53,616 nucleotides of DNA, taken from NCBI RefSeq assembly GCF_028712165.1, contig NZ_JAQTQR010000008.1:1-53616 (forward strand), read 5' to 3'. The notes beneath the pieces are model-generated. The model ran no database searches and was not told the DNA's origin. It saw only the letters and a list, made by a program, of their open reading frames with translations. Position 1 is the first letter of the stretch; each line of letters starts with the position of its first letter. This stretch comes from Sulfuricurvum sp. GTDB lineage: Bacteria; Campylobacterota; Campylobacteria; Campylobacterales; Sulfurimonadaceae. This document shows positions 43,060-51,832 of the stretch, one piece after another. Position numbers and translations under genes: made by a program.

Positions 43060-43815
43060 ATGAAACTGATTAAAATTGTATTGGCATCCCTCGCGTTTGC
43101 CTCCGCACTCGCTGCGCAAACGATTACTGTTGCCGCTGCAGCCAATATGAAATATGCTGTTGCCGACATCGCTAAAGCATTTACTGAAGAGAGCGGAATC
43201 GGTGTCAAAATCATCACCGGTGCTTCCGGAAAACTTACACAGCAAATCATGAGCGGTGCACCGTATGATGCGTTTCTCTCTGCCGATGTCGAATTTCCGA
43301 CAAAACTTTCTCAAGGCGGGTTTACAACGACTCCGGCTCAAGTGTATGCGTACGGAACACTTATCCTCTGGAGCGATACCGGTGCTGATCTCTCTAAAGG
43401 TGTTGCGGTTGTTACAGATCCATCCGTTAAAAAGATTGCTATTGCCAACCCTAAAACCGCCCCTTACGGTACAGAAGCCATGAACACGATGAAATTTTAC
43501 AAAGTTGCCGATGCTGTCGCATCCAAACTCGTCACAGCGGAATCCATCTCCCAAGTAGGAAGCTATGTAACAACAAAAGCGGTCGATATCGGGTTTATGG
43601 CAAAATCCATCGTCCTCTCACCTGAGATGAAAAATGTCGGTAAATGGGTCGAAGTCGATCCTAAATCGTATAACACAATCGATCAGGCGATGGTAGGGCT
43701 CAAAAACGGTACCCCTGAAAATCAGATCGCCGCTAAAAAATTCCTCCGATTTATGTCCTCTGCCAAAGCATTAGAAATTTTAAAAGCGAGCGGATACGGT
43801 TTACCGAAAAAATAA
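43060..43815 (+). CDS. modA: Periplasmic molybdate-binding protein
   Basis: 251 residues with a signal peptide (LIKIVLASLAFASALAAQ). The mature protein starts TITVAAAANMKYAVADIAKAF, and has GASGKLTQQIMSGAPYDAFLSADVEFP (shown in two parts: GASGKLTQQI, APYDAFLSAD), IANPKTAPYGTEAMNTMKF and FLRFMSSAKALEILKASGYG, the ModA pattern including the Ser and Asn-Pro oxyanion contacts. It binds molybdate and tungstate and delivers them to ModBC; these are not adjacent. AAGGAG is the ribosome site. A -10 box and two ModE-like sites precede it. Confidence 0.93.
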   Translation: MKLIKIVLASLAFASALAAQTITVAAAANMKYAVADIAKAFTEESGIGVKIITGASGKLTQQIMSGAPYDAFLSADVEFPTKLSQGGFTTTPAQVYAYGTLILWSDTGADLSKGVAVVTDPSVKKIAIANPKTAPYGTEAMNTMKFYKVADAVASKLVTAESISQVGSYVTTKAVDIGFMAKSIVLSPEMKNVGKWVEVDPKSYNTIDQAMVGLKNGTPENQIAAKKFLRFMSSAKALEILKASGYGLPKK

Positions 43816-43817
43816 CT

Positions 43818-43836
43818 TGGCCTCGCCTGAGGCATG
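43818..43836 (+). other. Short hairpin after modA
   Basis: GCCTC-GCCT-GAGGC, five bases after the modA stop, with no T tail. It may stabilise or attenuate the transcript; function unknown. Confidence 0.45.
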
Positions 43837-43874
43837 ATTACGACAGACACAGCCAAATGACTTTGCTTCTGCAT

Positions 43875-43898
43875 CGTTATATCAAAAAACATATAAGG
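43875..43898 (+). promoter_or_regulatory. ModE operator-like site before the porin gene
   Basis: CGTTATAT - CAAAAAAC - ATATAAGG: one mismatch from a perfect inverted repeat. It ends on the ribosome site (AAGGAT) of the porin gene at 43906. Confidence 0.7.
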
Positions 43899-43905
43899 AT
43901 ATCAA

Positions 43906-45276
43906 ATGACAAAACTCAGTATTACTACAGCACTTATTTTAGGAACTTGTCTTATTGCCCAAGCGGCAGATGATTTGGCATCGGCATTTAAAGAGGGGAA
44001 ACTCGACGGCCGTCTCAGAGCCCAATATTTTGTGACCGATTGGGATGATGACGCCAAATACAGCGCAACCGGATTTGCTGTAGGGGGAAGTTTGATCTAT
44101 AAAACGGCACCGTTGTACGGTTTTAGTTTCGGAACGGGTCTGTATACCACACAGAATCCGGGCGGATGGACAGAAGCGGAGGATGGAAAATATGCCAATA
44201 CCTCAAAAGACCTTTTTGCTCGCGGTCCAGGATCGGCGTACAGCTATGGTGACGGATACGCCGTTTTAGCGCAAGCATATCTGCAATACGATATCGCCAA
44301 AAGCAAAATCAGAGCGGGTCGTATGCTCGTGACTAACCCATGGATGTCTCCTAACGATACCAAAATGATCCCGATCGCCTATGAGGGGATTGATTTTGTT
44401 TCCAAAGATATTCTCAACACAACTATACAGTTGGACTATATTGACAAGATAAAAGAACGGGGAATGGATTATTTCGGAAGCATGGCCGAAACGCTCGATA
44501 CGCCGACAAAAATCAGCAACTATTATGATACCGGATACGGTACCGCTACGGTACGGCACGGAGATGCTCCCAATGTCAGCATTGTCGGCGTCACGAATAA
44601 ATCGATTGATAATCTCGAGCTCCAAGGATGGGTGATGCATTGGCCGGATTTGATCGATCATCTCCGTCTCGAAGCCAATTACGCACTGGAAGCGGGCGAT
44701 GTTATCCTCGGCTTCGGCGGTTTGTACATGAAACAATACGATCAAGGAGCCGGAGATATTATCCTGCCAAAAGCAAACAATTACGATAGCGATAACAGTG
44801 TAGACACCTATCTCTATGCACTGCGGGCAACCGCAAATTATCGTGCGGCAAAATTCCTGCTGGCAACATCCCATACGGACGGCGGCGGGGATATGATCGC
44901 TCCTTGGCGCGGATTCCCGACACAGGGCTATACACGCAGTATGACGCAAACCGATTGGAATGCGAATACAACCGCCTATAAAGCAGAGTTTGATTATGAC
45001 TGTGATGCCATCGTGTCGGGCGTAAGTACAATGCTCAGCTACGCCTATTATAACCGTGACCCGAGTAAAAAGCCGTACCAAAGTATGACCGACAGAGCCT
45101 ACGGAAACGGTGATACCCGTCAATGGAACTTTGATGTCGTGTATAAACTTTCCGGCAGCTGGAAAGGGACGGAACTCAAAGCCCGTCTGATGGATCAAAA
45201 CAATGAAAAATCAACGTTGGCAACGGCTGAAACTTCTAACCGCGAAATGCGTTTGGAAGCGAACTACCGATTTTAA
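43906..45276 (+). CDS. OprD-type outer membrane porin
   Basis: 456 residues with a signal peptide (ITTALILGTCLIAQA). AFKEGKLDGRLRAQYFVTDW at the mature start is the first strand pattern of OprD-family porins in this phylum, and alternating aromatic strands run to a final EANYRF, ending in Phe as outer-membrane barrels do. OprD relatives admit specific small solutes. The ModE-like site just upstream and its place between modA and the TonB genes suggest passage of molybdate or tungstate or their chelates, an inference. No lipid anchor is seen. The signature of the pore loops is not readable. Confidence 0.8.
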   Translation: MTKLSITTALILGTCLIAQAADDLASAFKEGKLDGRLRAQYFVTDWDDDAKYSATGFAVGGSLIYKTAPLYGFSFGTGLYTTQNPGGWTEAEDGKYANTSKDLFARGPGSAYSYGDGYAVLAQAYLQYDIAKSKIRAGRMLVTNPWMSPNDTKMIPIAYEGIDFVSKDILNTTIQLDYIDKIKERGMDYFGSMAETLDTPTKISNYYDTGYGTATVRHGDAPNVSIVGVTNKSIDNLELQGWVMHWPDLIDHLRLEANYALEAGDVILGFGGLYMKQYDQGAGDIILPKANNYDSDNSVDTYLYALRATANYRAAKFLLATSHTDGGGDMIAPWRGFPTQGYTRSMTQTDWNANTTAYKAEFDYDCDAIVSGVSTMLSYAYYNRDPSKKPYQSMTDRAYGNGDTRQWNFDVVYKLSGSWKGTELKARLMDQNNEKSTLATAETSNREMRLEANYRF

Positions 45277-45280
45277 TCTG

Positions 45281-45295
45281 TGCCCCTGCGGGGCA
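45281..45295 (+). terminator. GC-rich hairpin after the porin gene
   Basis: TGCCCC-TGC-GGGGCA, a perfect 6-bp stem five bases after the porin stop, without a T tail; a possible terminator or processing site. Confidence 0.5.
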
Positions 45296-45301
45296 TGAGC
45301 A

Positions 45302-45351
45302 GAGATGACAGGAAGGTTTGTCTGCGGTTATTCAATAAAACCTGTCATCTC
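45302..45351 (+). other. Perfect 11-bp inverted repeat before the globin gene
   Basis: GAGATGACAGG (45302-45312) and CCTGTCATCTC (45341-45351) enclose 28 bases. It lies 48 bases before the globin ATG and could be a leader structure or an operator. It does not contain the ModE half-site. Confidence 0.6.
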
Positions 45352-45399
45352 CCCTGATGCCCTACCTATATTATCTATATTTGAGTAAAAGGAAATGAA

Positions 45400-45978
45400 A
45401 TGAATCTCTTAATGTCTGATGGAAAACCGGTATCGATGTTTAGTGCCTGCGGAACCAAACCGTTCGAACCTGCCAGTATGACACCCAATACCGCCGAAGC
45501 CAAAATCGATTTTGTCTACCCTGTAGTTCCTTTTCCGACAACTAAGCTCTATCAGCAATGGGGAGAAGAAAATATCCGTAAAATGGTCCGCTACCATCAT
45601 GGGTTATTACGTAAAAGTGTCATCGGTAATCTCTTCCCAGCGGATGATACAATGTTTGCCTTTGCGACGGAAAAAACGGCAGACTTTTTTGTAGAGGCAT
45701 TGGGAGGAGAAAAACATTACACGCCTGTGCATGGTCATCCTGCATTACGAATGCGCCATTTTCATATCACTATCGATGAAAAAGGACGAGAGATCTGGCT
45801 AATGATGTATAAAAAAACGATCAATGATCTGGAAATGCCGTCTGAGTGTATCGAAGAGTTCTGGAACTGGATCGAGCCGCTTTCGATTCGAATGATCAAC
45901 CGACGAACGACCGTCGCACCGATCGAACGTCATCCGTATATATCGATATGGAATAAAATCAAAATTGAGGAAAATTAA
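45400..45978 (+). CDS. Truncated hemoglobin-like globin
   Basis: 192 residues. The core is a 2-on-2 globin: LYQQWGEENIRKMVRYHHGL, then NLFPADDTMFAF, and GHPALRMRHFHITIDEKGRE, where His120 in RMRH is the expected proximal heme ligand, then WLMMYKKTINDLEMP. It is longer than the usual ~125-140 residues, with about 45 extra residues at the N-terminus containing a Cys. Without a signal peptide it should be cytosolic. Truncated globins bind O2 or NO; its place ahead of tonB in a metal-uptake operon is unusual. It starts with AAAGGA seven bases upstream and is separated from tonB by one base. Confidence 0.8.
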   Translation: MNLLMSDGKPVSMFSACGTKPFEPASMTPNTAEAKIDFVYPVVPFPTTKLYQQWGEENIRKMVRYHHGLLRKSVIGNLFPADDTMFAFATEKTADFFVEALGGEKHYTPVHGHPALRMRHFHITIDEKGREIWLMMYKKTINDLEMPSECIEEFWNWIEPLSIRMINRRTTVAPIERHPYISIWNKIKIEEN

Positions 45979-45979
45979 G

Positions 45980-46753
45980 ATGTATTTTTTAAGCTCAATC
46001 GTTATATCAGAAAAGATACAACATAAGAATTTCTTATTAAAATTTAAATCATTCGGCGCTTCATTCGCTGTTCACAGTGCGGTATTAGCCGGAATTTTGT
46101 ATTTTATGACAACCCATCCGATCCTGATGGAACCGGAGGAAGAGAGAGTCATCATCTCCCTCTCGGAGTTCACTTCTACCTCCGGTGATCGAAATGTAAT
46201 GGAACATTCGCTCATCCAGAAACAAACACCGAAAACCCTTACGACGCCTAAAGCGAAAAGTACACCGAAAGAAGTGCATCCGACCCTAAAAACGACCCCT
46301 GAGAGGATACCGTCATTAACTCCTTCGGTGTCCTCTGAGGCGTCCGCGCCTCTAGCTCCACCTGCTCCAGTGTTATCGACTCCGCCATCATCACTCATTG
46401 ATTCTCCTCATGAGAGTGTTTCCTCCAAATCTGAAAACGAATTACCAAGAAACCTAGTTTCCAGCAACGAAATCGGCGGAGCGGCATTGGGAAATATACG
46501 GGCTATGATCGAACATGCAATCACCTACCCCGCAATCGCTCGTAAACTTCGTATCGAGGGTATTGTGGTGGTATCGTTTGTACTCAAACCTAACGGAATC
46601 GTAGAAGCCGCAAAAATAATCACGACGAGCGGCAGTACTCTTCTGGACACCAAAGCGATTCAAACGATTCTCAGCCTCAGCGGTGATTACCCCGCATTGG
46701 GAAAGACCTTTGAACTGAGTATCCCCATCGCATTTAACTTACACAAATCCTAA
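45980..46753 (+). CDS. TonB-like energy transducer
   Basis: 257 residues from ATG 45980, one base after the globin stop, so translation is probably coupled. One membrane anchor lies near residues 25-45 (FAVHSAVLAGILYFM), followed by a Pro/Thr/Lys/Ser-rich spacer and a C-terminal TonB domain: YPAIARKLRIEGIVVVSFVL, then SGSTLLDTKAIQTIL and the end ELSIPIAFNL. TonB carries ion-gradient energy from ExbB-ExbD to outer-membrane receptors; exbB and exbD are not in this window. A ModE-like site lies inside the first codons (46000). Its neighbours make it the likely partner of the receptors at 47782 and 52885. Confidence 0.88.
   Translation: MYFLSSIVISEKIQHKNFLLKFKSFGASFAVHSAVLAGILYFMTTHPILMEPEEERVIISLSEFTSTSGDRNVMEHSLIQKQTPKTLTTPKAKSTPKEVHPTLKTTPERIPSLTPSVSSEASAPLAPPAPVLSTPPSSLIDSPHESVSSKSENELPRNLVSSNEIGGAALGNIRAMIEHAITYPAIARKLRIEGIVVVSFVLKPNGIVEAAKIITTSGSTLLDTKAIQTILSLSGDYPALGKTFELSIPIAFNLHKS
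46000..46023 (+). promoter_or_regulatory. ModE operator-like site inside the 5' end of tonB
   Basis: CGTTATAT - CAGAAAAG - ATACAACA, two mismatches in the right half. It lies about 20 bases inside the tonB ORF, so it may be an operator for an internal promoter, a sign that tonB starts later, or chance. Confidence 0.5.
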
Positions 46754-46762
46754 AGGAATCTT

Positions 46763-47782
46763 ATGAATACGTTTCTGAAAATCCTCTTCTTATCGGTGAT
46801 CGTTCTCGCTGCACACGCGAAAACTGTGACGGATATGGACGGGCATCCCGCCATACTTCCGGATCAAACCGATCGAGTCTTCGGTTCATCTCCGCCGATG
46901 AACTATCTCATCTATGCGCTCAATCCAAATAAAATGATTGGTTTGAACTTTGCTGCAAAAAACGCCAATAATGGGGCCAATGAAAACTTCCTCAATCAAA
47001 AATTCCTTTCCCTTCCGGTAATCGGATCGTTTCACGGCGGCGGTCAAAGTATCAATCTCGAAACGCTGATGGCCTACAAACCGCAACTGGTTTTACTCTG
47101 GCAAGACGATATGATGGTGCAAACCGTACAGCGTGAAATCGAAAAAACCCATCTGCCGACTTTTATGATCCCGTTCCGTGAAGTTAACGATATGCCTCGC
47201 GCTTTTCGTCTGGCCGGTGCTGCAATCGGAGAGAGCAAACAGGCAAATATCCTAGCCAACTACTCTCAAAAAATAATCGATGAAGTCCATACCAGCGTCT
47301 CCAAAGCCAAACCGACACGCTACTACTACGCAGAAGGAACCGATGGACTTTCTACCGAATGCGATACCTCGTTTCATGTCGAAGCGCTTAATTTTGCCGG
47401 AGGCGAGAACGTCCATAAATGCCAACAAAGCGGTCTACTCGGCCTGGAAAAAATCAATTTTGAAAAACTTCTTACCTACAATCCGGATGTCATTATTGTC
47501 CAAAACAGAGCTGTCTATAACGACCTGATAGAGGATTCGCTCTGGAAAAATCTGCGCGCTGTTAAATCCGGCCGTATTTATCTCGTCCCTATCCAGCCGT
47601 TTAACTGGATCGACCGGCCGCCGTCGTTTATGCGGGTGATCGGAATCCAATGGCTGGCTCATCTGTTCCACCCAAAAGAGTACAAAGCCGACCTGAGTGT
47701 CCGAACAAAAGAGTTCTATGACCTTTTCTTACATGTAAAACTCAGCGATGAACAAGTCAAAAATCTATTAGGAGCCAATTAA
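46763..47782 (+). CDS. TroA/BtuF-type periplasmic binding protein (MolA-like), first copy
   Basis: 339 residues with a signal peptide (ILFLSVIVLAAHA). It starts KTVTDMDGHPAILPDQTDRV, like metal-chelate binding proteins of type II ABC importers. Two lobes are joined by a long helix, as suggested by LLLWQDD-like VLLWQDDMMVQTVQ and KPTRYYYAEGTDGLSTECDT (shown partly), with ECDTSFHVEALNFAGG as a likely ligand-facing segment, and VQNRAV, RPPSFMRVIGIQWLAHLFHP near the end. It is paralogous to the protein at 51829 (SPP near the start, GQ-N-E motif, ECD-SFH, RPPS-MR). The ligand may be molybdate or tungstate, as in Haemophilus MolA, but nickel, cobalamin or heme cannot be excluded. It shares one base with the next gene. 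Confidence 0.82.
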   Translation: MNTFLKILFLSVIVLAAHAKTVTDMDGHPAILPDQTDRVFGSSPPMNYLIYALNPNKMIGLNFAAKNANNGANENFLNQKFLSLPVIGSFHGGGQSINLETLMAYKPQLVLLWQDDMMVQTVQREIEKTHLPTFMIPFREVNDMPRAFRLAGAAIGESKQANILANYSQKIIDEVHTSVSKAKPTRYYYAEGTDGLSTECDTSFHVEALNFAGGENVHKCQQSGLLGLEKINFEKLLTYNPDVIIVQNRAVYNDLIEDSLWKNLRAVKSGRIYLVPIQPFNWIDRPPSFMRVIGIQWLAHLFHPKEYKADLSVRTKEFYDLFLHVKLSDEQVKNLLGAN

Positions 47783-50022
47783 TGAAACTCTCACCTATCC
47801 TTCTCTCTCTCGCCGCATGTGCGATACTCGCCGCAGACCCGCTGGGGATCGAGCGAATCGTTATTACTGACACCGTCGATGATGGTGATGCAATGATACT
47901 CGATAGCAATCAAAGCGGTGCAAATCAATCATTCGGTACCAAAAGTATCGCCACCCTCTCGACTCAGGCGAATATGAATCCCTACAGCGTTATCGCCTAT
48001 TCGCCGTCAGTCAACTTTACCCCTGTCGATCAGGCCGGATCAAACGAACCTTCCTATCATGATCCTATCCGTATACGCGGAAAAAGCCAAAGCGGTCCCG
48101 GCGGTGTCTATATGATCGACGGTATGCCGATCTCCAGCAATCCGGGAGGGGGAAAACAACTCGTTGATATGGAAAATGTCAGTTCGATCGATCTGCTCAA
48201 AGGGTATCTCCCAGCCGATAAAAACCTCGGCTTCTCCAGCCTCATCGGTAAAGTCGATCTGAATCTCCTGAGTGCAAAATCGAAAGCCGGAGCCGAAGTG
48301 TCCCAATCATTTGGTTCGGATAATTTCCAACGTACTTTTGTACGTTTCGATTCGGGTAAAATCGGCGATGTTGCGGTATTCGGTTCTTTCTCCCATCTCT
48401 CTAATGACAAAACCAAAGGCGAAGGCGATCTCAAACGTCTCAACGGTACTCTCGGCCTGACCTACACCCCTACAAATACGTTCAAAGCCAAAGTAACCGC
48501 TATCCGTAACTCAGACGATCACCACAACTACTATAACCTCTCATACGCCGAAGCGAATAATTTAGGGGCTAATTTCAACAAAGATTTTGCCATGACTCAA
48601 CCGAGCGCATCCAATGATGTCAACTATTACGACTGGAACAAACAAAGTTTCCTGACTACGGCTCTTTTGGGAGAATTCGAATACAAGCCGACTACGAATG
48701 ATGCAATCACGATCAAACCGTATTATAAAAAAGATGAGGGAGACTATTGGTTCTCCAAATTCGATACAACTGCCGCCAAACAGCGTGTTATGAACTGGCG
48801 AATGGAGCATGACCTCTACGGTGCAACCGCAGCGTACGATCATGAGTTTTCCGAAGCGCTGAAAACTAAAATCGGGTATTGGTACCACAAGCAGCTCCCT
48901 CCCGGGCCTCCGAGCGATCAAATCAAATACAGAGTGGTTAACGGTGCTTTGGTATTTGATGGCTATGCGGTTCTCGCCGATAACGACTATCATACGCTCC
49001 AAGCACCGTTTGCCCAAATCAGCGGTACGATCGACCGTTTTACGTATGTTGCCGGTGCACAATACCAAACGTTTAAACTCGGCTCGCTTAAAAGCCATAC
49101 CAACGGTAATCAAACATCTGCAGCAAATCCAGACTATGATGCCGCAATCGCATCGACTGCCATCGATCCGTGGGCAAGCGTAGATGCTAAAACTTTTAAT
49201 ACGTTTATTCCGTCGCTCTACCTCGGATATACGATTTCTCCATCGACCATGGCATATCTCGATTATTCGCGTACCTATGGGTTCGACGTTAACCTTTTCC
49301 CGACCTATATTTCCAATCGTGCCAGTTTTGTAGCTCAAAACGTCACGTTGCAACAGCTATGGGACAAACTCGATTTGGAACTCTCCGACAATATCGATCT
49401 CGGAGTTAAAACAACCCTCGGAGGACTCACTCTCAATCCGAGCCTATATGTCTCGTTCGTACAAAACAAACAAGCCAATATCTATGATCCCTCATTCGGT
49501 GTCAATTATCCTGCCAATGTCGGAGATGCACTTGGATACGGTGCGGAATTCTCGGCATACGGTCCGATCAGCGAAGATTTGGAATTGTTGCTAGGTCTCT
49601 CGTACAATCGCTATCAATTCACCCAAAACTTCCAAAGCGGAGCTTCTTCAACCGTTGAAACCGACGGTAAACAGCTCCCTGACGCTCCGAAATACATGGC
49701 GAAAGCGGCGCTTTCATATCACCTGGGAGACTGGACGCTCACCCCGAGTGCCCGCTACACCTCCAGTCGATGGGGAGATGTTGCCAATACCCAAAAGATA
49801 GATGCCTTTACCCTTGTTGATTTCGACGCAGCATACCGTATCGCACAGTTTATGGGATCTCGTAACGCCCTTTTCCGTCTGACAGCTACCAATCTGACAA
49901 ACGAAAAATACATCGCTACGATCAATGCCGCCGATAACTTCTTGGCGGCAACCGGCACGGCAAGTACCTACAATACGGGTGCACCGTTCGGACTTTATGG
50001 CAGCATCAATCTGAAGTTTTAA
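47782..50022 (+). CDS. TonB-dependent outer membrane receptor, first copy
   Basis: 746 residues with a signal peptide (LSPILLSLAACAILAA). A TonB box-like ERIVITDT follows, then the plug: RIRGKSQSGPGGVYMIDGMP, VDMENVSSIDLLKGYLPADK and GKVDLNLLSAKSK. The rest is the 22-strand barrel, ending in ...LYGSINLKF with a terminal Phe. It takes up a scarce metal or chelate across the outer membrane using TonB. The plug is clearly homologous to the partial receptor at 52885 (MENVS, KG, SFG-DNF-RTF, R-DSGK). Overlaps the binding-protein gene by one base. Confidence 0.92.
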   Translation: MKLSPILLSLAACAILAADPLGIERIVITDTVDDGDAMILDSNQSGANQSFGTKSIATLSTQANMNPYSVIAYSPSVNFTPVDQAGSNEPSYHDPIRIRGKSQSGPGGVYMIDGMPISSNPGGGKQLVDMENVSSIDLLKGYLPADKNLGFSSLIGKVDLNLLSAKSKAGAEVSQSFGSDNFQRTFVRFDSGKIGDVAVFGSFSHLSNDKTKGEGDLKRLNGTLGLTYTPTNTFKAKVTAIRNSDDHHNYYNLSYAEANNLGANFNKDFAMTQPSASNDVNYYDWNKQSFLTTALLGEFEYKPTTNDAITIKPYYKKDEGDYWFSKFDTTAAKQRVMNWRMEHDLYGATAAYDHEFSEALKTKIGYWYHKQLPPGPPSDQIKYRVVNGALVFDGYAVLADNDYHTLQAPFAQISGTIDRFTYVAGAQYQTFKLGSLKSHTNGNQTSAANPDYDAAIASTAIDPWASVDAKTFNTFIPSLYLGYTISPSTMAYLDYSRTYGFDVNLFPTYISNRASFVAQNVTLQQLWDKLDLELSDNIDLGVKTTLGGLTLNPSLYVSFVQNKQANIYDPSFGVNYPANVGDALGYGAEFSAYGPISEDLELLLGLSYNRYQFTQNFQSGASSTVETDGKQLPDAPKYMAKAALSYHLGDWTLTPSARYTSSRWGDVANTQKIDAFTLVDFDAAYRIAQFMGSRNALFRLTATNLTNEKYIATINAADNFLAATGTASTYNTGAPFGLYGSINLKF

Positions 50023-50027
50023 GGGCT

Positions 50028-51050
50028 ATGATGAAAAATATCAAACCGATCAGTTGGATAATCGGCTCGACGCTCCTTTTGATCGTTGTTGCTACACTAT
50101 CTCTACTCTGGGGGCAATATCCGATCACTCTCGATACGTTGATCAGCTATCTCCAATTTAAAGCATTCGGAGGGGCTGGAAACGATACCTACACGATGCT
50201 CGATAACATCATCTTGCAAATCCGTCTGCCGCGCGTTCTGCTGGCCATCCTCATAGGATCTGCCCTGGCTACATCGGGCGCCGCATTTCAGGCGATGTTC
50301 GTCAATCCCCTGGTCTCTCCCGGAATCTTGGGAGTACTCGCGGGTGCATCATTCGGTGCGGCGATGGGAATGCTCATCTCGGATCAATGGTTTGTCGTCC
50401 AATTACTCGCCTTTGCATTCGGTTTTGTCGCCGTCGGGGTCGCAGTACTCATCGGCACGATGGTAACCAACTCCCGATCCACCGTGATGCTGGTACTCGG
50501 AGGCGTCATCAGCAGTGCCCTTTTCACTTCGATGCTCTCAATCATCAAATACCTCGCCGATCCGTACAGTACCCTTCCCGCTATCGTCTACTGGCTGATG
50601 GGAAGTCTGACCATGGCGGATCTGCACGGTGTATTGCTCATCTGTGTTCCGATGCTCGCCAGTGTCATCGGACTGATCGTTTTAGGGAAATATTTCGATC
50701 TCATGAGTTTGGGAGATGAAGAGGCAAAAGCGTTGGGGATCAATGTTACGATGGTTCGGCTGGGGGCCATTATTCTGGCGACGATCGCAAGCTCTCTCTC
50801 AGTCGTCATGGCAGGGATAATCGGGTGGATCGGTCTTATCATCCCCCATATCATCCGTATGGCGGTTGGCCCTTCGCACCGTTTGCTGATGCCCCTCTCG
50901 GCAATAGTGGGCGGAGCATTTTTGCTCCTCGCCGATACGATTTCACGACTGGCATTCAGCGTCGAAGTCCCGATCGGGATTCTCACTTCGCTTATCGGTA
51001 TCCCCGTCTTTATCATCGTACTTAAAAACGCGAGGGCAGCATGGAACTAA
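50028..51050 (+). CDS. FecCD/BtuC-type ABC importer permease (MolB-like)
   Basis: 340 residues with about ten membrane segments, the BtuC fold. Signature parts are LRLPRVLLAILIGSALATSG-like (here IRLPRVLLAILIGSALATSG), GAAFQAMFVNPLVSPGILGV, LLGGVISSALF-like VLGGVISSALFTSM, YWLMGSLTMADLHG, LGDEEAKALGINVTMVRL and the coupling helix GWIGLIIPHIIRM. It forms the channel for the binding protein's ligand. ATG 50028 or 50031 are both possible; AAGGG lies just upstream, making 50031 better spaced. It overlaps the ATPase gene by ten bases. Confidence 0.93.
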   Translation: MMKNIKPISWIIGSTLLLIVVATLSLLWGQYPITLDTLISYLQFKAFGGAGNDTYTMLDNIILQIRLPRVLLAILIGSALATSGAAFQAMFVNPLVSPGILGVLAGASFGAAMGMLISDQWFVVQLLAFAFGFVAVGVAVLIGTMVTNSRSTVMLVLGGVISSALFTSMLSIIKYLADPYSTLPAIVYWLMGSLTMADLHGVLLICVPMLASVIGLIVLGKYFDLMSLGDEEAKALGINVTMVRLGAIILATIASSLSVVMAGIIGWIGLIIPHIIRMAVGPSHRLLMPLSAIVGGAFLLLADTISRLAFSVEVPIGILTSLIGIPVFIIVLKNARAAWN

Positions 51051-51832
51051 AACCAATCATCACGGTCAATGACCTTCATTTTTCCTATCCAAAGCGCCCT
51101 GTGTTAGAGGGGATCGATTTTACCCTCCGCCGCGGCGAAGTAGTAAGCCTGTTGGGACCGAACGGCTGCGGCAAAAGTACCCTGATTCGTCTCATCCTCA
51201 AGCTTATACATGCTTCGCAGGGCGAAATATGGCTCAATGAAAAAACCCTGCATCGCTATTCACACCGTGAGATAGCAGAACATATCGCCTATATTCCGCA
51301 GTATAACAACGTCCCATTCAATTACAGCGTAATAGAAATGGTCATCATGGGTCGCATCTCCAAACTCGGATTTTTCGCCGCCCCATCAGCATCTGACTAT
51401 ACGATTGCCCATGAAGCATTGGAGAGGGTCGGGATTTCTGATTTGGCATCCCGTCCTTTCGGTCAGCTCAGCGGCGGACAAAAACAGATGGTGCTTCTCG
51501 CCCGCGCACTTACCCAAGGGGTCGATACCTTTATTATGGATGAGCCGGTATCGGGTCTGGATTACGGCAACCAAATCCGTCTTTTGGAACTGATCGTCTC
51601 ACTCAGCTCACAGGGCTACACGTTTCTCAAAACAACCCATTACCCCGATCATGCCCTGCTGGTCTCCAGCCGTGTCGCAGTCATGAACGGCGGTAAAATC
51701 ATCGCCGACGGTCTGCCTGAGGAGGTCATCACCCCTGAAATGATCCGTAGCGTCTACGGAATCGAAGCCGACCTCATCGTCCACGATACCCACATCCGCT
51801 GTCTTCCTATTTTCAATAAAGGAACCCTATGA
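51041..51832 (+). CDS. ABC importer ATPase, FecE/BtuD-type (MolC-like)
   Basis: 263 residues. Walker A GPNGCGKSTL, Q-loop YIPQYNNVPFNYS, signature LSGGQKQMVLLARAL, Walker B FIMDEPVSGLD and the switch His in TTHYPDHALL are all present. Two copies drive the permease encoded immediately upstream. It overlaps the permease by ten bases and the next binding-protein gene by four (ATGA). Confidence 0.95.
   Translation: MELKPIITVNDLHFSYPKRPVLEGIDFTLRRGEVVSLLGPNGCGKSTLIRLILKLIHASQGEIWLNEKTLHRYSHREIAEHIAYIPQYNNVPFNYSVIEMVIMGRISKLGFFAAPSASDYTIAHEALERVGISDLASRPFGQLSGGQKQMVLLARALTQGVDTFIMDEPVSGLDYGNQIRLLELIVSLSSQGYTFLKTTHYPDHALLVSSRVAVMNGGKIIADGLPEEVITPEMIRSVYGIEADLIVHDTHIRCLPIFNKGTL

Noticed and set aside
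44266-45198. Long reverse-strand ORF (310 codons) across the porin gene
   Set aside because: It is a shadow of the porin gene, with an odd Cys/His/Arg-rich composition and no ribosome site; the plus-strand porin has a signal peptide and terminal Phe.
45302-45351. Possible molybdenum-cofactor riboswitch before the globin operon
   Set aside because: The position and the Mo context made it tempting, but I could not align the stem and conserved bases with the known Moco motif, so it is listed only as an inverted repeat.
48562-49353. Reverse-strand ORF (263 codons) inside the first receptor
   Set aside because: Shadow frame of a clear TonB receptor; composition is unlike a protein.
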